Part shown: positions 1 through 8,072 of the stretch, one piece after another
Layout: the number at the start of each line of letters is the position of its first letter
Position numbering within the stretch: the first letter of the stretch is position 1
Assembly: GCA_024278765.1 (NCBI GenBank)
Contig: JAJRSM010000011.1
Coordinates: forward strand, 1 to 52,450
Length of the DNA stretch: 52,450 bases
DNA from: Deltaproteobacteria bacterium
Lineage (GTDB): Bacteria > Desulfobacterota > GWC2-55-46 > DRQE01
Direction of reading: 5' to 3'
Program-made: the position numbers and the translations under genes
Notes under the pieces: generated by a model
Seen by the model: the letters and a program-made list of their open reading frames with translations, nothing else
Told to the model about the DNA's origin: nothing
Database searches by the model: none

Positions 1-124
1 AGGCATAAAGGCTATTGGCCGATATATCAAGGCGCTTTGAAACATCACTGACAGAATGACCGCGCTCTGTCATCTGTTTTACCGCCTCTTGCTTAAACTC
101 TTCTGTATACCTCTGATTGGACAT
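1..124 (-). CDS. IS3-family transposase OrfA, N-terminal part
   Basis: Reading the minus strand from 124 gives a protein starting MSNQRYTEEFKQEAVKQM and continuing through a helix-turn-helix (SVSDVSKRLDISANSLY) of the kind found in OrfA of IS3 elements, the DNA-binding half of the OrfAB transposase. A strong ribosome-binding site (GGAGGTG, about positions 130-136) precedes the ATG. About 41 residues are visible before the window edge, so whether OrfA and OrfB are intact is unknown. The family call rests on sequence recognition of the N-terminal motif. Confidence 0.8.
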   Translation of the reverse strand, partial: MSNQRYTEEFKQEAVKQMTERGHSVSDVSKRLDISANSLYA

Positions 125-188
125 AGACACACCTCCGTTTGATTGTAATTGTATTATCAAATGTGTCTACTAAAGCGGGGGAAGTCCA
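1..188 (-). mobile_element. IS3-family insertion sequence, upstream end only
   Basis: The element runs off the left edge. The minus strand carries the start of an IS3-type OrfA, and beyond it about 60 bp of leader. IS3 elements usually end in TG...CA; the plus strand reads AAGTCCA ending at 188, so 188 is a plausible boundary, next to the stretch GTGTCTACTAAAGCGGGGG. The exact end and the target duplication cannot be checked because the other end is outside the window. Confidence 0.6.
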
Positions 189-219
189 ACTTGCAGGCTA
201 TGGAGTAGTTGCATAGGGC

Positions 220-240
220 GGACTGCTGAGTTAGCAGTCC
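220..240. terminator. Small hairpin beside the IS end, possible terminator
   Basis: GGACTGCT and AGCAGTCC form an 8-bp perfect stem with a 5-base loop, followed by only three T residues. It lies between the IS3 end and the DUF3343 gene. The short T-tract makes termination uncertain. Confidence 0.25.
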
Positions 241-326
241 TTTGAACTTAAGTTACAAAAAGCCAACTATGCCAACTATAATCGACCAGACTTGCCAAGA
301 CAACTGAAATCTGCTAGTTTTGCTAT

Positions 327-566
327 ATGAAGAATCTTCTCGCATTTGGCTCAACTCATATAGTCTTAAAGGCCGAGAGTATCTTACAAGACATGGACTT
401 GGCCTTCAGGCTTAACCCCGCACCTAGTCTTCTCACCTCCTACTGTGATCTTGTAATTACAGTAGAAGGTGATATACTGGCAGAAGTAGTAACTGTGTTG
501 GGTGATGCAGGGATTACGCCAAAGGGTGTGTATAGAAAGGAAAAAAAAGGGTACGTTAAACTGTGA
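327..566 (+). CDS. DUF3343 family small protein
   Basis: A 79-residue protein matching the DUF3343 pattern: an N-terminal phenylalanine/serine/histidine segment (AFGSTHIVLKAES), a middle proline-rich turn (RLNPAPSLLTSYCD) and a conserved hydrophobic strand. This family is sometimes described as a putative sulfur or selenium carrier related to TusA-type proteins, but its biochemical role is not settled. One cysteine is present (TSYCD), near the position where the family usually has a serine-cysteine pair. No clear Shine-Dalgarno sequence precedes the ATG. The gene stands alone between the IS end and an exported transglutaminase-like gene, and no selenium or sulfur gene lies next to it, so the context gives no functional clue. 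Confidence 0.7.
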   Translation: MKNLLAFGSTHIVLKAESILQDMDLAFRLNPAPSLLTSYCDLVITVEGDILAEVVTVLGDAGITPKGVYRKEKKGYVKL

Positions 567-801
567 TTTCTGTGGTTAGGTCGTAGGCCTGGTATGTGTA
601 TGGCACTGGACCGTGGCTACGACAGACTTACTGTAAGGCATAGTAAGATGTACGTTTCTCAGGAGTGTTCAAAAAAGAAAGAGGATGTAAGGTTAAAGAG
701 AATAAAGCATGACTTCTCTGGTTAGGTTGGTTCTAAGGAGAAGACTTGCTGATATAATATGGCCTGCCAATTCAATCAGATTTCTTTGAAAAAAAACAAT
801 T

Positions 802-1812
802 ATGAAAAATAAAATTCGTAGATTTAGGGTTATTATGGCCCTGGTGGTCTTTATGACTGCTATTTTAGTTGTAGAAGGTTACGCAGTAGAAAAACGTGAG
901 GCTCATATCGAGTATAAGTTTGTTGTTGGCAAGCTTCCTTCCTCAGCCGAGAGTATCCGTATCTGGGTTCCGCTGCCTGCAACCTTGCCGGTCCAGGAGG
1001 TAGACGGGCTCGTGATAAAAGCTCCTGTACCCTACAAAATAGGAACAGAGGCTATATGGGATAACAGTATCTTATACTTTGAGCTTACTGGCGATAGTGC
1101 CAGTAAGACCCCGATAGAGTTTTCAATGGCCTTTACCGTCAAGAGGCAAGAGCTTAAGGCCTTTAGTAAGAAGCAAGGACGGCTAGCTACTCTTAAAGAT
1201 GGGGAGGCCAAGTACCTGCTTCCAAGTCGTATGGGGCCCCATAGCGATATAGTAAAGAGGCTTGCCAAAAGGGCTACTTCAGGGGAGAGTCGTGCAGAGG
1301 ATAAAGCCCGTCATATATATGACTTTGTCCTTAAGAATATGGATTATAATAAGCAGAAGCCCGGCTGGGGTAGGGGAGACGTCAGCAGGGTCTGTCTTGC
1401 CATCGCTGGTGGAGAGAACGGGACCGGCAACTGTACGGATTTTCATTCTTTCTTTGCGGCACTGCTTCAGACCCAAGATGTACCAGTGCTCTTTGAGATG
1501 GGGTATCCGCTCCATGTTGACGGCGGCTCATCGGTTGGCGGCTATCACTGCTGGGCGAGCTTTTACACAGAAGACTACGGCTGGGTTCCGGTTGATATAT
1601 CAGAGGCCGATAAGGCCCCGAAGCTTGTGGATTACTACTTCGGATCTATCGATGAGAACAGGTTTACATTCTCCAGAGGTCGCGATATCGTCCTTGAGCC
1701 AAACCAGGCGGGAGAGCCGCTAAATTACTTCGGGCCGGATCCGTATATAGAGGTAGATGGTAAGGCCTTTGATGATTTCACAAGAACAATTACCTACAGG
1801 GACCTAAAGTAG
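802..1812 (+). CDS. Exported transglutaminase-like protein
   Basis: A 336-residue protein with an N-terminal signal peptide or anchor (about residues 1-28, basic start then a hydrophobic run ending GYA). The second half is a transglutaminase-like (papain-fold) domain. The triad can be read directly: Cys211 in GNCTDFHSF, His249 in YHCWASF and Asp265 in GWVPVDISEAD. Proteins of this group are predicted thiol hydrolases or cross-linkers acting outside the cytoplasm; many have no known substrate. The N-terminal 120 residues look like a beta-rich domain that often accompanies such enzymes. The start codon lacks a strong ribosome-binding site. The glycosyltransferase-like gene follows 18 bp later, so the two may be co-transcribed. 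Function beyond the fold is unknown. Confidence 0.8.
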   Translation: MKNKIRRFRVIMALVVFMTAILVVEGYAVEKREAHIEYKFVVGKLPSSAESIRIWVPLPATLPVQEVDGLVIKAPVPYKIGTEAIWDNSILYFELTGDSASKTPIEFSMAFTVKRQELKAFSKKQGRLATLKDGEAKYLLPSRMGPHSDIVKRLAKRATSGESRAEDKARHIYDFVLKNMDYNKQKPGWGRGDVSRVCLAIAGGENGTGNCTDFHSFFAALLQTQDVPVLFEMGYPLHVDGGSSVGGYHCWASFYTEDYGWVPVDISEADKAPKLVDYYFGSIDENRFTFSRGRDIVLEPNQAGEPLNYFGPDPYIEVDGKAFDDFTRTITYRDLK

Positions 1813-1830
1813 TAAGGGGCACGTAGGGTT

Positions 1831-2559
1831 ATGAATGAAGATGCACTTGCCGTTATGGTCCGAGTCCCTATAGAGGGGGCTGTTAAGACAAGGCTCTTGC
1901 CTGAGCTCTCGGCACGTCAGGCATGTCTGTTATACGAGGCCTTTCTCAAAGACCTTTTCTCTCGTCTAACCGCACTTACCTCAACCGATATTTTTATCTT
2001 CTATGCTATTCCGTACGGGCACGAGGCCGTACGGAATGGCACGGAAGCACCTGTGGATAAGATTTATATATTATCTAATATAGCTCCTGAGTTTTTCACG
2101 CTAACCCCTCAAAAAGACGGCGATATTGGTACTAGAATGCATTGGGCTTTTAAAGACCTTTTCGCTCGTGGCTATAAGCGCGTGGCACTTATTGGCAGTG
2201 ATAGCCCGGACCTGCCCCTTGCGACTCTGGAGCGTACCTTTAAGACTCTCAAAGGCCCTTGCGGCGAAGAGCCAAAGCGTCTGGTTATAGGGCCTGCACT
2301 CGATGGCGGCTACTATCTTATAGCAATGAATAGTTCATTGTTGACCTGTTCTGGCCCGTTATTTGTCGGTATTAACTGGGGTACTTCTGATGTCTTGCAA
2401 GAGACCATGGCAGTAGCTAGTGCCGGTGGTATGGATCTAGCAATGCTACCGCAGTGGTATGATTTAGATACCTACGATGACCTCGCCCATATTAAAGGCA
2501 GCAGCGTGTTGCCTGCTACTATGCTTGTCTTGCAGGGCTTTGCCGGCAGCACTCCTTAA
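1831..2559 (+). CDS. TIGR04282 (DUF2064) family glycosyltransferase-like protein
   Basis: A 242-residue protein with the signature of the TIGR04282/DUF2064 family: an N-terminal nucleotide-binding-like segment (VRVPIEGAVKTRLLPELS), GSDSPDLP in the middle and the GPALDGGYYLIAM motif. The family has a nucleotidyl/glycosyl-transferase (GT-A) fold and includes proteins near arsenosugar biosynthesis genes; most members have no proven reaction. The usual initial KxPxxGxVKTRL pattern is present with an arginine variant (VRVPIEGAVKTRL). No arsenic genes are nearby. It probably shares a transcript with the preceding transglutaminase gene. The substrate cannot be inferred from the sequence. Confidence 0.8.
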   Translation: MNEDALAVMVRVPIEGAVKTRLLPELSARQACLLYEAFLKDLFSRLTALTSTDIFIFYAIPYGHEAVRNGTEAPVDKIYILSNIAPEFFTLTPQKDGDIGTRMHWAFKDLFARGYKRVALIGSDSPDLPLATLERTFKTLKGPCGEEPKRLVIGPALDGGYYLIAMNSSLLTCSGPLFVGINWGTSDVLQETMAVASAGGMDLAMLPQWYDLDTYDDLAHIKGSSVLPATMLVLQGFAGSTP

Positions 2560-2768
2560 GTACTTATAGCTCTGGTACTGGTCCAGAGTTGTCATGATTA
2601 GGTACTAGTCCTTTTTTCCTTTCTTTTTGATCTTGTTTTAGTCTCGAAATCCTCTCTCTTATCTTGTGATTTTCACGTAAAAATGTTACTTTGATTTATC
2701 TTGCAATACTACCGTTAACTTGGTTAATATATTAGTTAATCTTAAGTCTTTTGGAAGGAGTCTTTGTA

Positions 2769-3674
2769 ATGGCAGAGATAAGAGAGCAGGGTAGGAATAC
2801 GTTGCGCACAGCCGGGGGAAAAGGTCGCCGTAAGAGGCTACCTTCATACCTTAAAAAGCCTCTTGGCAGGCCGGCAGAGCTTCACGCACTAAAGAAGACC
2901 CTAAGAGAAAGGGGGCTTAATACCGTCTGTGAGTCTGCGCGGTGTCCTAATATAGGTGAATGCTTTACAAAGCCAACGGCTACTTTTATGATCCTTGGTG
3001 ACGTATGCACAAGGCGTTGCGGTTTTTGTGCCGTAACTAAAAATAGCAGCGTAGTAGAGGTCAGCCGGGATGAACCTCTTAATATCGCAATAACGGCCCG
3101 TGAGATGGTTCTAAAGCATATTGTTATAACCTCGGTTACCAGAGATGATCTTACAGACGGCGGTGCGGCTCAGTTTGCAGCAACCGTCAGGGCCTTGCGC
3201 TCCGAGATGGCCGATATTAAGATAGAACTGCTTATCCCAGATCTTAAGGGAGATAGACAGGCCCTTAAGGTTATTCTCGATGCGGCCCCGGATATACTCA
3301 ACCATAATATGGAGACCGTTCCTGCATTGTATGATAAGGTCCGACCGCAGGCAGATTATATGCGTTCGTTAGATCTGCTGGTAACGGCAAAAGAAAGAGG
3401 TTTATTTACAAAATCAGGTATTATGGTCGGGCTTGGCGAAACTAAAGACGAGGTCAGGCAGCTCTTGCGAGATCTCGCCTGCGTTGGCTGTGACGCCGTG
3501 ACGATTGGTCAGTATCTGCAGCCAAAGAGCTCAAGCTTGGATGTGATTGAATATGTAAAGCCTGCCGTCTTTAAGGAATATGAAGACTACGGAAGATCTA
3601 TTGGTATTGGTAAGGTATACTCCGGCCCTTTTGTAAGGAGTTCTTATAACGCAGAGGATTTATTTAGCTGCTAG
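2769..3674 (+). CDS. lipA: Lipoyl synthase
   Basis: LipA is a radical-SAM enzyme that inserts two sulfur atoms into octanoyl groups on the lipoyl domains of 2-oxoacid dehydrogenases and the glycine cleavage system. Both iron-sulfur clusters are visible: the auxiliary CX4CX5C (Cys54, Cys59, Cys65, in [12 protein letters not shown]) and the SAM-binding CX3CX2C (Cys80, Cys84, Cys87, in CTRRCGFC). The C-terminal RSSY segment (VRSSYNAED) is also present. The ATG at 2769 is chosen because GGAAGGAG lies 8 bases upstream; an in-frame ATG at 2751 lies before that site. Length, 301 residues, is normal. lipB is not next to it. The 209-bp gap upstream shows no clear promoter. Confidence 0.96.
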   Translation: MAEIREQGRNTLRTAGGKGRRKRLPSYLKKPLGRPAELHALKKTLRERGLNTVCESARCPNIGECFTKPTATFMILGDVCTRRCGFCAVTKNSSVVEVSRDEPLNIAITAREMVLKHIVITSVTRDDLTDGGAAQFAATVRALRSEMADIKIELLIPDLKGDRQALKVILDAAPDILNHNMETVPALYDKVRPQADYMRSLDLLVTAKERGLFTKSGIMVGLGETKDEVRQLLRDLACVGCDAVTIGQYLQPKSSSLDVIEYVKPAVFKEYEDYGRSIGIGKVYSGPFVRSSYNAEDLFSC

Positions 3675-3702
3675 TATACGGCGTAGCGAATATAATAATA
3701 TT

Positions 3703-4890
3703 ATGGAAGAATTTCACAGAATAAAGAGGCTTCCGCCTTACGTCTTTAATATAGTAAACGACCTGAAGGCCGATGCCCGCCATAGAGGTGAGGATATTAT
3801 CGATCTTGGCATGGGCAATCCCGATCAGCCCACGCCGCCGCATATCGTCGAGAAGCTCGCAGAGGCTATTCAGAACCCGAAGAATTATCGCTACTCGGTC
3901 TCTCGTGGTATCTATAAGCTAAGGCTTGCGATCTCTGATTGGTATAAGCGTCGTTATGATATTGATATCGACCCGGATACCGAGGCCGTCGCTACTATTG
4001 GCTCTAAAGAAGGGCTTGCTCATCTGGCTCTGGCGATAATTGGTCCTGGTGATGTCGTTCTTGTGCCGAACCCGACCTATCCGATTCATGCATACTCGGT
4101 TGTTATCGCCGGCGGAGACCTGCGCAGCATCCCGCTCCTGCCGGGTGTGGACTTTTTTGAAGAGCTCGAGAGGGCCACGAAAGAGGCCTGGCCAAAACCC
4201 AAGCTGATGATCCTTAACTTTCCGCATAACCCAACGACCGAGGTAGTTGATAAGGACTTCTTTATAAGGATAGTTGCCTTTGCAAAAGAACATAATATGA
4301 TCGTCATTCACGATCTGGCCTATGCCGATATTGTCTTTGACGGTTATAAGGCACCGAGTTTTCTGGAGGCCCCGGGTGCTAAGGACGTAGGGGTCGAGTT
4401 TTTTACGCTTTCCAAAAGTTACAGTATGCCCGGGTGGCGTGTTGGTTTCTGCGTCGGTAATAAAGATCTCGTAGCGGCGCTGACGCGTATGAAGAGCTAT
4501 CTTGATTACGGGATGTTCCAACCCATCCAGATTGCATCGATTATAGCTCTGAACGGCCCGCAGGAATGTGTTACAGATATTACAAACCTCTATAAGCATA
4601 GGCGCGACGTGATGTGTGAGAGTTTTGCCCGTGCCGGTTGGCATATAGAGAAGCCAAAGGCAACGATGTTTGTATGGGGAAAGATCCCAGAGTCGATGCG
4701 TAAGATGGGGTCTCTGGAGTTTTCTAAGTTTCTGCTTAAAGAGGCAGGAGTCGCGGTTTCTCCGGGTATAGGTTTTGGTGATTATGGTGATGAATACGTT
4801 AGGCTCTCACTTGTTGAGAATGAGCAGAGGATTAGGCAAGCAGCCAAAGGCATTAAATATGCCTTTGACCTCGCTAAGGCAAAGCTTTAG
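3703..4890 (+). CDS. alaC: Alanine/aspartate-type aminotransferase (AlaC-like)
   Basis: A 395-residue class I/II PLP-dependent aminotransferase. The PLP lysine is Lys238 in [12 protein letters not shown], and the N-terminal segment [16 protein letters not shown] closely matches E. coli AlaC. AlaC-type enzymes make alanine from pyruvate and glutamate; close relatives in other bacteria act on aspartate or LL-diaminopimelate, so the exact substrate is uncertain. It precedes hom and thrC, an arrangement seen in Geobacter-like genomes, which suggests a role in the aspartate-family or alanine amino-acid pools. It is separated from hom by 805 bp of repeats, so co-transcription with hom is doubtful. 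There is no strong Shine-Dalgarno site. Confidence 0.88.
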   Translation: MEEFHRIKRLPPYVFNIVNDLKADARHRGEDIIDLGMGNPDQPTPPHIVEKLAEAIQNPKNYRYSVSRGIYKLRLAISDWYKRRYDIDIDPDTEAVATIGSKEGLAHLALAIIGPGDVVLVPNPTYPIHAYSVVIAGGDLRSIPLLPGVDFFEELERATKEAWPKPKLMILNFPHNPTTEVVDKDFFIRIVAFAKEHNMIVIHDLAYADIVFDGYKAPSFLEAPGAKDVGVEFFTLSKSYSMPGWRVGFCVGNKDLVAALTRMKSYLDYGMFQPIQIASIIALNGPQECVTDITNLYKHRRDVMCESFARAGWHIEKPKATMFVWGKIPESMRKMGSLEFSKFLLKEAGVAVSPGIGFGDYGDEYVRLSLVENEQRIRQAAKGIKYAFDLAKAKL

Positions 4891-4892
4891 GT

Positions 4893-5015
4893 TTTCGCAC
4901 TGAGAATGCACTGCTGCGTTGTCAGGACTTCAAACTCTAATCCTCACGTACCTAAAGGTACGTTGCGGTTAAAGCTTTTGTCCTTCCTAGCCGCAGAAAC
5001 ATTCTCAGCACGAAA
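4893..5015. repeat. Long imperfect inverted repeat (123 bp)
   Basis: The outer arms TTTCGCACTGAGAATG (4893-4908) and CATTCTCAGCACGAAA (5000-5015) are inverted copies with two differences. The centre is a perfect palindrome, ACGTACC-TAAA-GGTACGT (4946-4963), and the arms between are partly complementary. The single-stranded form would fold into one long hairpin centred near 4954. It begins 2 bases after the alaC stop codon. This size and shape fit an ERIC-like or MITE-like interspersed element, and it could also end alaC transcription. No coding capacity is visible. Confidence 0.75.
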
Positions 5016-5040
5016 GGGTTAGAAAACAATGAGATGTTCT

Positions 5041-5418
5041 TTGCGGCGAAGCCGCTATGCTCTCCGCAGGAGTGCTGCGGTTTAACACCTGGCTCTCCTT
5101 GTATATGAAACATTTCTAAGTACGAATTGGGAAAAGGCATTACGATCTGTTTTGCGGCGAAGCCGCTATGCCTCCGGTGCAACCGGTGCCCCCACGCAGG
5201 TGGGTGCTCGCCGCACGGCAAACTTAGGTTGGTAGATATAGCCACTAATATGTAAGTATAGTATTTACTAACTTTGCCCCCACGCATGTGGTACTGCGTA
5301 CGGCTAAATGTATTAATAAAGTTTTGCTCTACACGTGATGAAGGAATGTTTTAATGGGCTATGCCTCCGGTGCAACCGGTGCCCCCACGCATGTGGTTTG
5401 CTCTCCGGTGCAACCGGC
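5041..5418. repeat. Mosaic of short triloop palindromes
   Basis: Several short modules recur. Module A, TTGCGGCGAAGCCGCTATG, occurs at 5041 and 5152. Module B, CTCCGGTGCAACCGG, occurs near 5172, 5365 and 5402. Module C, GCCCCCACGCA(T/G)GTGG, occurs near 5188, 5276 and 5381. Module D, CTCCGCAGGAG, is near 5061. A, B and D are stems of 4-5 bp closed by three-base loops GAA or GCA. B and C are joined in the same order at 5172 and 5365. The spacer sequences differ. There is no open reading frame with coding character. The layout suggests a built-up array of mobile or amplifying small palindromes. Confidence 0.75.
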
Positions 5419-5460
5419 AATTAGTCATTCTGGTCTTTTGCATTAGTTTTAGAATGTAGG

Positions 5461-5497
5461 GCAAGGCTTTAGCCTTGCTATTTGTTGTGTTTTTTTA
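5461..5497 (+). terminator. Hairpin followed by a T-run
   Basis: GCAAGGC-TTTA-GCCTTGC (5461-5478) is a perfect 7-bp stem. A T-rich stretch follows and ends in a run of Ts at about 5490-5497. The distance between stem and T-run is longer than ideal, so this is a possible rather than certain rho-independent terminator, lying between alaC and hom. Confidence 0.35.
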
Positions 5498-5526
5498 TGG
5501 AAAAATGGTTGCGCTATCTTTAAAAG

Positions 5527-5565
5527 AAGAGATTGCTTCGGGACTAAAGTCCCTCGCAATGACAA
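5527..5565. repeat. Interspersed palindrome of the CATTGCGAG...GAAGCAAT type
   Basis: Read on the minus strand, TGTCATTGCGAGGG is followed by a short variable hairpin and CGAAGCAATCTC. The outer stem ATTGC/GCAAT and inner stem GGGAC/GTCCC are both perfect. Palindromes with these ends are widespread in many bacterial genomes as intergenic repeats (general knowledge; no copy search was done here). An A-run follows on the plus strand, so the minus-strand reading has no terminator-like T-tail after the stem. Confidence 0.65.
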
Positions 5566-5640
5566 AAAAAGTAGTTTTGCAGGGTGGGACGACTCACCAA
5601 TAAGACAGAACACGAAGTGGATAAAGATACGGTTATGGGT

Positions 5641-5690
5641 TTGCGACGAAGTCGCTTTGCCCCGCGGCGAGCGGTTGCTCTGCGCAGGAG
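5641..5690. repeat. Diverged copy of the triloop-palindrome array, overlapping the hom ribosome-binding site
   Basis: TTGCGACGAAGTCGCTTTG is a diverged module A in which both sides of the stem changed together (GCGAC-GAA-GTCGC against GCGGC-GAA-GCCGC), so pairing is kept. It ends in GCTCTGCGCAGGAG, similar to GCTCTCCGCAGGAG at 5058-5071. The AGGAG at the end of this copy is also the best ribosome-binding site for hom, five bases before its ATG. Confidence 0.65.
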
Positions 5691-5695
5691 TTTAA

Positions 5696-7015
5696 ATGAA
5701 AGATATAAAGATAGGTCTTATAGGTTTTGGTACGGTTGGTTCTGGGCTTGTAAAGATCCTTACCGATAACGCGGCCCTTATAGAGGAGAGGCTTGGTTGT
5801 CCGCTGGTCTTAAAGACCATAGCTGATCATGATATCGAGCGTGACCGTGGCGTGGCGCTAGGTGGTGCGACCCTTACGGCAAACTCTGATGAGGTTTTGG
5901 ATGACCCTGAGATATCTATTGTCGTCGAGCTTATCGGCGGTACGGGGGCGGCAAAGGATCTGATTTTGAAGGCCTTTGATAAAGGCAAGCATGTCGTTAC
6001 GGCAAATAAGGCACTCTTGTCAACATACGGGCAAGAGATTTTTTCTGTATCTGAAGACAAGCAGCTTAATATTGGTTTTGAGGCAAGTGTCGCCGGAGGT
6101 ATTCCGATAATAAAGGCATTGCGTGAGGGCCTTACCGCAAACCGGGTTGAGTCGATCTATGGGATTATAAACGGTACTGCCAACTATATTATGAGCACTA
6201 TGACAAACCTTGGTGGTAACTTTGCTGACGTTTTAAAAGACGCGCAGGAGCTTGGCTACGCCGAGGCCGACCCGACCTATGACGTAGAGGGTATAGACGC
6301 GGCTCATAAGCTTGCGATACTTATTAATCTCGCTTACGGTACGGCGGTTAGTCACGAAGATATATATACCGAAGGGATAAGTCGCATAACAGGGTTGGAT
6401 ATAGATTTTGCCCGTCAGTTTGGTTATAAGATAAAGTTGCTGGCTATTGCAAAGGCAGATGGTAATGAAATTGAAGCCCGTGTTCATCCGACGATGATCG
6501 CAGCCGATCATCCGTTAAGCTCGGTCGAGGGAGTATTTAATGCCGTTCATATGGTCGGCGACGCGGTAGGGCCGGTTATGTTTTACGGCCAGGGTGCTGG
6601 GATGATGGCTACGGCCAGTGCTGTTGCTGGGGACGTGATAGATATCGCCCGTGATATAAGGAAGGGTGTTGCTATGCGTGTTCCACCGCTTGGTCATAGT
6701 AAAGAGAGCGAGCATAGTCTGGCCATTAAGGATATGGCAGAGCTTACCTCGCTTTATTATCTCAGGTTTACAGCCGTTGATAAGCCAAGCGTGCTGGCTC
6801 GTATCTCCGGCGTGCTGGGTAAGCACGGGATAAGCATATCCTCGGTTATTCAGCAGGGGCGTGAGGACGAGGGAGATGTACCGTTGGTTATTGTTACTCA
6901 TCACGCAAAGGAGCGTGATTTACTTACCTCGCTCTCTGAGATCGAGCAGATGGATGTAGTTGTAGGAAAGACACTTTTTATAAGGATAGAGGAGACCTGT
7001 GGATCAGCTGACTAG
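5696..7015 (+). CDS. hom: Homoserine dehydrogenase
   Basis: Hom reduces aspartate semialdehyde to homoserine, the branch point to threonine and methionine. The 439-residue protein starts with a Rossmann NAD(P)-binding site (GFGTVGSG, residues 8-15), followed by the dehydrogenase catalytic domain with the conserved GIINGTANYI and a DVEGIDAAHKLAIL segment. The C-terminal ~80 residues form an ACT domain (SVLARISGVLGKHGISI), the usual site of threonine feedback control. The ATG at 5696 has AGGAG five bases upstream, and that site lies inside a palindromic repeat. It overlaps thrC by 17 bases, so translation of the two is likely coupled. Length is normal for the monofunctional enzyme with ACT. Confidence 0.96.
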   Translation: MKDIKIGLIGFGTVGSGLVKILTDNAALIEERLGCPLVLKTIADHDIERDRGVALGGATLTANSDEVLDDPEISIVVELIGGTGAAKDLILKAFDKGKHVVTANKALLSTYGQEIFSVSEDKQLNIGFEASVAGGIPIIKALREGLTANRVESIYGIINGTANYIMSTMTNLGGNFADVLKDAQELGYAEADPTYDVEGIDAAHKLAILINLAYGTAVSHEDIYTEGISRITGLDIDFARQFGYKIKLLAIAKADGNEIEARVHPTMIAADHPLSSVEGVFNAVHMVGDAVGPVMFYGQGAGMMATASAVAGDVIDIARDIRKGVAMRVPPLGHSKESEHSLAIKDMAELTSLYYLRFTAVDKPSVLARISGVLGKHGISISSVIQQGREDEGDVPLVIVTHHAKERDLLTSLSEIEQMDVVVGKTLFIRIEETCGSAD

Positions 7016-8072
7016 AAAAGGAATATGGAATGGGATCGTCAGGGAGTTTTCGGCCTTTATGCCGGAGTTTGTTGACGAGAGTGTCGTAACGCTTGGCGAG
7101 GGTAATACGCCGCTTGTCGAGGCGGTAAATATGAAAGACGTCTTTGGCGGGATTAGAGTCTTTCTAAAGCTTGAGGGGCTGAATCCGACGGGTTCTTTTA
7201 AGGATCGCGGAATGACCTTTGCCGTTACCAAGGCAAAGGAGGCCGGCGCAACCGCTGTTATCTGCGCCTCTACCGGTAATACCTCGGCCTCGGCCTCGGC
7301 ATATGCTGCAAAGGCCGGTATGGCAGCTTACGTTCTGGTGCCGGAAGGCTCGGTGGCACTTGGTAAATTATCCCAGGCCATGATGCACGGTGCAAAGGTT
7401 CTGGAGATCGCAGGGAACTTTGACGAGGCTCTGGAGATCGTAAAGCAAATCGCAGAGAACTATCCCGTCACCATGGTTAATTCGCTGAATCCTTATCGCA
7501 TACAAGGCCAAAAGAGTGCGGCCTTTGAGGTCTGTGAGCATCTGGGTCACGCACCGACCTATCATTTCTTACCGGTCGGTAATGCAGGTAATATCACGGC
7601 CTACTGGATGGGCTATAAAGAATATAAAGAAGCGGGCCTTATCTCGAGTCTGCCAAAGATGATGGGTTTTCAGGCGGCAGGGGCTGCACCTATTGTCTTA
7701 GGGCACACGGTTGAAGACCCGCAGACGATTGCAACGGCTATAAAGATCGGAAAACCCGCGTCCCTTGAGGGTGCGATAGCCGCGCGTGACGAGAGCGGCG
7801 GTGTGATCGAGATGGTAACAGATGACGAGATACTTGCTGCGTACCGACTGGTAGCCGCACGCGAGGGGGTTTTCTGTGAGCCGGCCTCGGCGGCCTCTGT
7901 AGCAGGGGTTATTAAGATGCGTGAGAGTGGAATGTTAAATGACGGCGATACCGTTGTCTGCACACTAACAGGGCACGGCCTTAAAGACCCTGATACGGCC
8001 ATGGAGGTCTCTGTGCAACCCCTAAAAGTACCTGCTGATATGGCAAAGATAGTCGAGGTTATGGAGCTCTGA
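6999..8072 (+). CDS. thrC: Threonine synthase
   Basis: ThrC converts O-phosphohomoserine to threonine using PLP. The PLP lysine is Lys68 in TGSFKDRGM, the serine/threonine-rich phosphate loop is ASTGNTSASA, and the glycine loop is LPVGNAGNI. The 357-residue length and absence of a long N-terminal extension fit the short (class II-like) bacterial form. Translation appears to start at GTG 6999, with GAGGAG just upstream, inside the end of hom. The gene ends in TGATG shared with the next ATG, so hom, thrC and apgM form a tightly coupled operon. Together the first two genes complete threonine synthesis from aspartate semialdehyde apart from homoserine kinase. Confidence 0.95.
   Translation: MDQLTRKGIWNGIVREFSAFMPEFVDESVVTLGEGNTPLVEAVNMKDVFGGIRVFLKLEGLNPTGSFKDRGMTFAVTKAKEAGATAVICASTGNTSASASAYAAKAGMAAYVLVPEGSVALGKLSQAMMHGAKVLEIAGNFDEALEIVKQIAENYPVTMVNSLNPYRIQGQKSAAFEVCEHLGHAPTYHFLPVGNAGNITAYWMGYKEYKEAGLISSLPKMMGFQAAGAAPIVLGHTVEDPQTIATAIKIGKPASLEGAIAARDESGGVIEMVTDDEILAAYRLVAAREGVFCEPASAASVAGVIKMRESGMLNDGDTVVCTLTGHGLKDPDTAMEVSVQPLKVPADMAKIVEVMEL

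Noticed and set aside
2570-2588. CTCTGG/CCAGAG hairpin after the glycosyltransferase gene as a terminator
   Set aside because: The stem is only 6 bp and the nearest T-run is more than 20 bases away.
3919-4644. Long minus-strand ORF opposite alaC
   Set aside because: It lies wholly across a clear aminotransferase gene and encodes no recognisable protein.
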